Assembly: GCF_040117685.2 (NCBI RefSeq)
Contig: NZ_JBEDYP020000017.1
Location: 1-64,000 of the forward strand
Source of the DNA: Gracilimonas sp040117685
Lineage (GTDB): Bacteria > Bacteroidota > Rhodothermia > Balneolales > Balneolaceae
Direction of reading: 5' to 3'
Length of the DNA: 64,000 nucleotides
Of the stretch, positions 61,006 through 64,000 are shown in pieces. Each line of letters starts with the position of its first letter. Positions within the stretch are counted from its first letter, which is position 1. The notes under the pieces were generated by a model. That model had not been told where the DNA came from. It made no database searches and worked only from the letters and a program-made list of their open reading frames with translations. A program made the position numbers and the translations under genes.

Positions 61006-61713
61006 TCAATAAACCACTTCATTCAATTCTTCTTTAATCTGTTTCCAGCCGGGCATGTATTTATCAAGTAAAGCTTTAAAACGGTTGTTGTGGTGGCGTT
61101 CTTTAAGGTGAATCATTTCGTGTAGGACTACATAGTCAAGGCAGTGCTTGGGCTTCTTTGCAAGCTCCAGGTTTAGCCAGATGCGCCGGTCTTCAATATT
61201 ACAGGAACCCCACTTGGTTTTCATGAGCTTAACGCCCCATTCTTCTATCTGAACGCCAAGCTTTTCTTCCCATTTGGCAACGAGCTCGGGAATCTGTGAT
61301 TTAAGTCGGTCTCGATACCACTCACGCATCACTTCTTCTTTCTTGGGCTTGTCACTACCCGGACGGACGTAAAGATCCAGGTACTTCTTATTTCGAATTT
61401 CTACTTTTGGGGAGGCTTCTTTTTCAATGATGTTAAGCAGGTAGCGCTGACCTTCCAACCAATGACTTTCTCGCTGGATGTATTCCCGCTCGGGTTCCCG
61501 GATCTGCGAGTTCATATTCCGGATATGCTTCTTAATCCATCCCAGCTTAGAGATGATAAAAAGGCGCAATGACTCTTTTTTCATCGACAAGGGAGAAGAA
61601 AGTCGTACACGTCCAGTTGGGGGATATACGGCAAGGTGAATGTTCTTAATATCCTTCTTAATGACATCTACGTCGATGCCGGATACTTCAATATGATAAT
61701 GTTTAGTACTCAC
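61006..61713 (-). CDS. YgjP/DUF45-family zinc metallopeptidase
   Basis: 235 residues. The catalytic motif VLHEMIHLKERHHNNRF carries HExxH plus a third histidine; GSCNIEDRRIWLNLELAKKP comes before it, typical of DUF45/YgjP (SprT-like, WLM-related). This family is often encoded beside type I restriction genes; here it overlaps hsdR by 11 bp. Its role in restriction systems is not established. Confidence 0.87.
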   Translation of the reverse strand: MSTKHYHIEVSGIDVDVIKKDIKNIHLAVYPPTGRVRLSSPLSMKKESLRLFIISKLGWIKKHIRNMNSQIREPEREYIQRESHWLEGQRYLLNIIEKEASPKVEIRNKKYLDLYVRPGSDKPKKEEVMREWYRDRLKSQIPELVAKWEEKLGVQIEEWGVKLMKTKWGSCNIEDRRIWLNLELAKKPKHCLDYVVLHEMIHLKERHHNNRFKALLDKYMPGWKQIKEELNEVVY

Positions 61714-64000
61714 GCTGGTTCTTCACTACCTCCATAACCAAGGTTAAATTGATGTCTTCAGGTAAATGCTTTTTTATGGCATTAGCTACCTGCCGCTCCT
61801 TAATCTTATTATCACGCCAACCGTCTTTAGCGGAATATTTGATCGTTTCATCAATTGTTAACGTCAGCTCTGCATCGTTATTTAAATTATCATATAAAGC
61901 CTTTTGGCCATCCGATTCAACTCTTTCCGGGTACCGTTCTTGTCCTTCCACCCGCTTCACTTTTTTTGCGAGTTGGGCCAGCATTTCGAGGTATTTGGCG
62001 TATTCGGCGGCCGCTTTCTTTCGTTGTTGGATTAGCTCCTCCAGCAGCTCCGACATCTTATCGTAGTATTTAGGGTTACCGGGCCTTTCCTCAATGATCA
62101 CCTTTCGAATGTTATTCTCGATGGTCTCGGCCATAGCCTCTTCATCCTGCCGAATGTTATCCGAAACTACATCATCCAGGGCAGCCAAACCTTTATTCAC
62201 TATAAGATCTACCAGGGTGTAATCGTCAAGGGAAGATATTTTACGACTATGGGAGGCATCAATGTACCGGTCAATGAGATTTCGCATACCGGGTTCGTAC
62301 ATTTTCAAGTCAATGTAGTCTCCGCTGGCTTGCTTCACATCCTCTTTTAGATCAGAGTAGAATTTCACCTGTTGCTTGATGCTTTCCGCTTCATCCGCAG
62401 TATAACCGGCCTTATCCATTTCATTGGCAATATCGCCGTAGGCCCGGACCAGAGAGGAAACCATTTTATAAAAGCTAACCCGTTTCTCTTCATCTTCTTT
62501 AATTTCATCCTCCGTCTTCCCGGCAGTGTCAGTGCCAAAGAATTTGAAGAACTCCTTCTGAGTTCTGGGATGAACGGGTTCACAAAGGGCTACTACTTTG
62601 TCCAGATTATCATCCAATCGCTCTTTGGCTTGTTCAAATCGATCTTTTAGCAGCCCATCTACATCCTTCTGGTCATACCCTTCAAACGCACCACTTGTGT
62701 AGGTGTTAATGGATTCTTCGAGGCTCTTGAACAAATCCTTGTAGTCAATGATATAGCCATATTCCTTACTTTCATCATCTAAGCGGTTTACCCGACAAAT
62801 AGCCTGAAAGAGTCCATGATCCTGCATAGACTTGTCAATATATAAGTAGGAGGCTGGTGGAGCATCAAAACCGGTCAGTAGCTTATCCACCACAATCAGT
62901 AGCTTCATCCGGGCCGGTTCGTTTATGAATTTCCGCTTAGCTTCTTCTTCAAACTCATCGGTAGTTTTACCGTCCAGCATCTCCGTATATATACGGTATT
63001 TTAACTGCTCTTCGGTTTCCCCGGCGCCGGTTTCTTCACCCTTAATATCGTTAATGTTCGGTTGGAAGGAAGTCACAACCGCGCAATGGTCTTTCAATGT
63101 GTCAAACTCTTGGAAGATCTCGTAAAACTTACAGGCTTCCAGTACTGAGGAAGCCACCAGCATGGCATTACCCTGTCCACTATCCAGGCGGGGCTGTGTC
63201 TGAAAATCTTTGAAAATATCCGTAGCAATTTTCTCCAACCGGTCCCGGGAACTAAGTACCTGCTTCATGGTTCCCCAGCGCTTCTTTAACTCAATTTTAG
63301 CCAAATCATTTAAACCTCTTGTTTTGGCATCAAACCACTCATCAATGCTGTCCTGATCGGTGATTTGCTGATCTATATCCCGTGCCTCATAGCGAAGGTC
63401 CAACACAACGTTGTCCGCCACGGCTTCGTCAAATTTGTAAGTATGAATAAATGGACCAAAGGTCTCCAAGCTTGTGGCTTTATCTTTTTTGAGCAGGGGA
63501 GTACCGGTAAAACCGATGAACATGGCATCTGGAAGTATCGCTTTCATGGCTTTATGCAGCTTGCCTGATTGCGTGCGGTGACATTCATCTACAAACACAT
63601 AGATATCCCCCTTGGCTTTGAAGTTCCGGGGAAGGTTCCTTTGTATCTCTTCCAGGAAATCCCCAACACTGTCTTCTTCCCGGGTGCCAAATTTATGAAC
63701 AAGGGAAGAAATCAGCGGTATCTCATGCTTGTTTAACTTATCTATCAGGTCCGCGCCTGAGGTGGCCCGCTGCATGGGTTCTTCCGCATCGTTAAAAACT
63801 CTGGTAATCTGTTTATCAAGCTCGGTGCGGTCGGTAATGACAACCACTCTTGAATCGGTTACGTTTTCCCGAATCCACTGGGCCATCCACACCATGGTCA
63901 GACTTTTCCCGCTGCCCTGAGTATGCCAGATAATGCCATCCTCATGACTTTTGATATTCGTCTGGGAGGTTTTCACCCCAAAGTACTGGTGGGGTCGACA
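61703..64000 (-). CDS. hsdR: Type I restriction enzyme subunit R (HsdR), partial
   Basis: Runs off the right edge: the frame is open to 64000 and reads RPHQYFGV just before the motor, so the N-terminal nuclease domain lies outside. About 765 residues are visible: Walker A IIWHTQGSGKSLTMVWMAQW, DEAD-type VFVDECHRTQSGKLHKAM, FTGTPLL, and later SF2 helicase motifs (DKLLTGFDAPP, QAICRVNR). It translocates DNA and cleaves unmodified sequence with HsdM/HsdS, expected beyond the window. The internal GTG at 63976 is not a real start. Confidence 0.93.
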   Translation of the reverse strand, partial: CRPHQYFGVKTSQTNIKSHEDGIIWHTQGSGKSLTMVWMAQWIRENVTDSRVVVITDRTELDKQITRVFNDAEEPMQRATSGADLIDKLNKHEIPLISSLVHKFGTREEDSVGDFLEEIQRNLPRNFKAKGDIYVFVDECHRTQSGKLHKAMKAILPDAMFIGFTGTPLLKKDKATSLETFGPFIHTYKFDEAVADNVVLDLRYEARDIDQQITDQDSIDEWFDAKTRGLNDLAKIELKKRWGTMKQVLSSRDRLEKIATDIFKDFQTQPRLDSGQGNAMLVASSVLEACKFYEIFQEFDTLKDHCAVVTSFQPNINDIKGEETGAGETEEQLKYRIYTEMLDGKTTDEFEEEAKRKFINEPARMKLLIVVDKLLTGFDAPPASYLYIDKSMQDHGLFQAICRVNRLDDESKEYGYIIDYKDLFKSLEESINTYTSGAFEGYDQKDVDGLLKDRFEQAKERLDDNLDKVVALCEPVHPRTQKEFFKFFGTDTAGKTEDEIKEDEEKRVSFYKMVSSLVRAYGDIANEMDKAGYTADEAESIKQQVKFYSDLKEDVKQASGDYIDLKMYEPGMRNLIDRYIDASHSRKISSLDDYTLVDLIVNKGLAALDDVVSDNIRQDEEAMAETIENNIRKVIIEERPGNPKYYDKMSELLEELIQQRKKAAAEYAKYLEMLAQLAKKVKRVEGQERYPERVESDGQKALYDNLNNDAELTLTIDETIKYSAKDGWRDNKIKERQVANAIKKHLPEDINLTLVMEVVKNQREY

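Overview
The window reads as chromosomal DNA from a Gram-negative member of the Bacteroidota/Balneolota group, most likely a marine Balneolales relative (inference). The evidence is a thiamin-riboswitch-controlled TonB receptor, LolA, outer-membrane-type barrels, many lipoproteins, a bacillithiol-type reductase (YpdA), ComB, leucine dehydrogenase, and promoters of the TTG-N20-TAnnTTTG type, best seen before tRNA-Phe. Shine-Dalgarno sequences are mostly weak. Most of the window is ordinary housekeeping sequence, broken up by many short palindromic intergenic repeats.

Layout. 0-5.7 kb: ergothioneine genes egtB (partial) and egtD, a PlsC-type acyltransferase, a YheT-type hydrolase, a small barrel protein and ypdA. 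5.8-8.4 kb: TonB receptor behind a TPP riboswitch. 8.6-11.8 kb: secreted M28 and S15-type peptidases. 11.9-12.5 kb: Phd/PIN toxin-antitoxin pair. 12.6-17.3 kb: mdh, nadK overlapping an oligopeptide-binding lipoprotein, and ddl. 17.5-20.9 kb: amidinotransferase-fold hydrolase and penicillin-acylase-like protein. 21.0-27.2 kb: compact minus-strand run gcvT-comB-ftsK-lolA-flippase-like. 27.5-34.7 kb: mrp, a TRIC-like channel, a PutP-like symporter, glutamate dehydrogenase and membrane proteins. 34.8-41.3 kb: M19 dipeptidase, GNAT, TlpA-like thioredoxin, subtilase, MltB-like transglycosylase and a second toxin-antitoxin pair. 41.4-47.7 kb: lpdA-lipB-lipA, plsY-gpsA, an AlbA_2 protein and an A-type Fe-S carrier. 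47.9-57.6 kb: APC-USP transporter, NDH-2, Hsp33, a DUF559 nuclease-like gene between two long repeats, leucine dehydrogenase and recJ.

57.7-64 kb: tRNA-Phe(GAA) marks the edge of an accessory region that is visibly richer in A/T up to about 61 kb. It holds a membrane-anchored protein with an apparent internal duplication, two overlapping XRE regulators, two adjacent unknown proteins (one with a PD-(D/E)XK-like motif) that share a PG..T..FF motif, a YgjP/DUF45 metallopeptidase, and the type I restriction subunit HsdR, which runs off the right edge. This is the best place to look for an undescribed defence-type system, but no function is shown by the sequence alone.

Themes. Low-molecular-weight thiol chemistry (ergothioneine plus a bacillithiol-disulfide reductase), peptide and amino-acid use (M28, S15, M19, subtilase, SBP, PutP, GDH, LeuDH), envelope assembly (LolA, PlsC, PlsY, Ddl, MltB) and lipoate metabolism. 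Many gene ends are decorated with palindromic or nested inverted repeats of several families, some of which extend into coding sequence (lolA) or reach up to start codons (lipA, putP).
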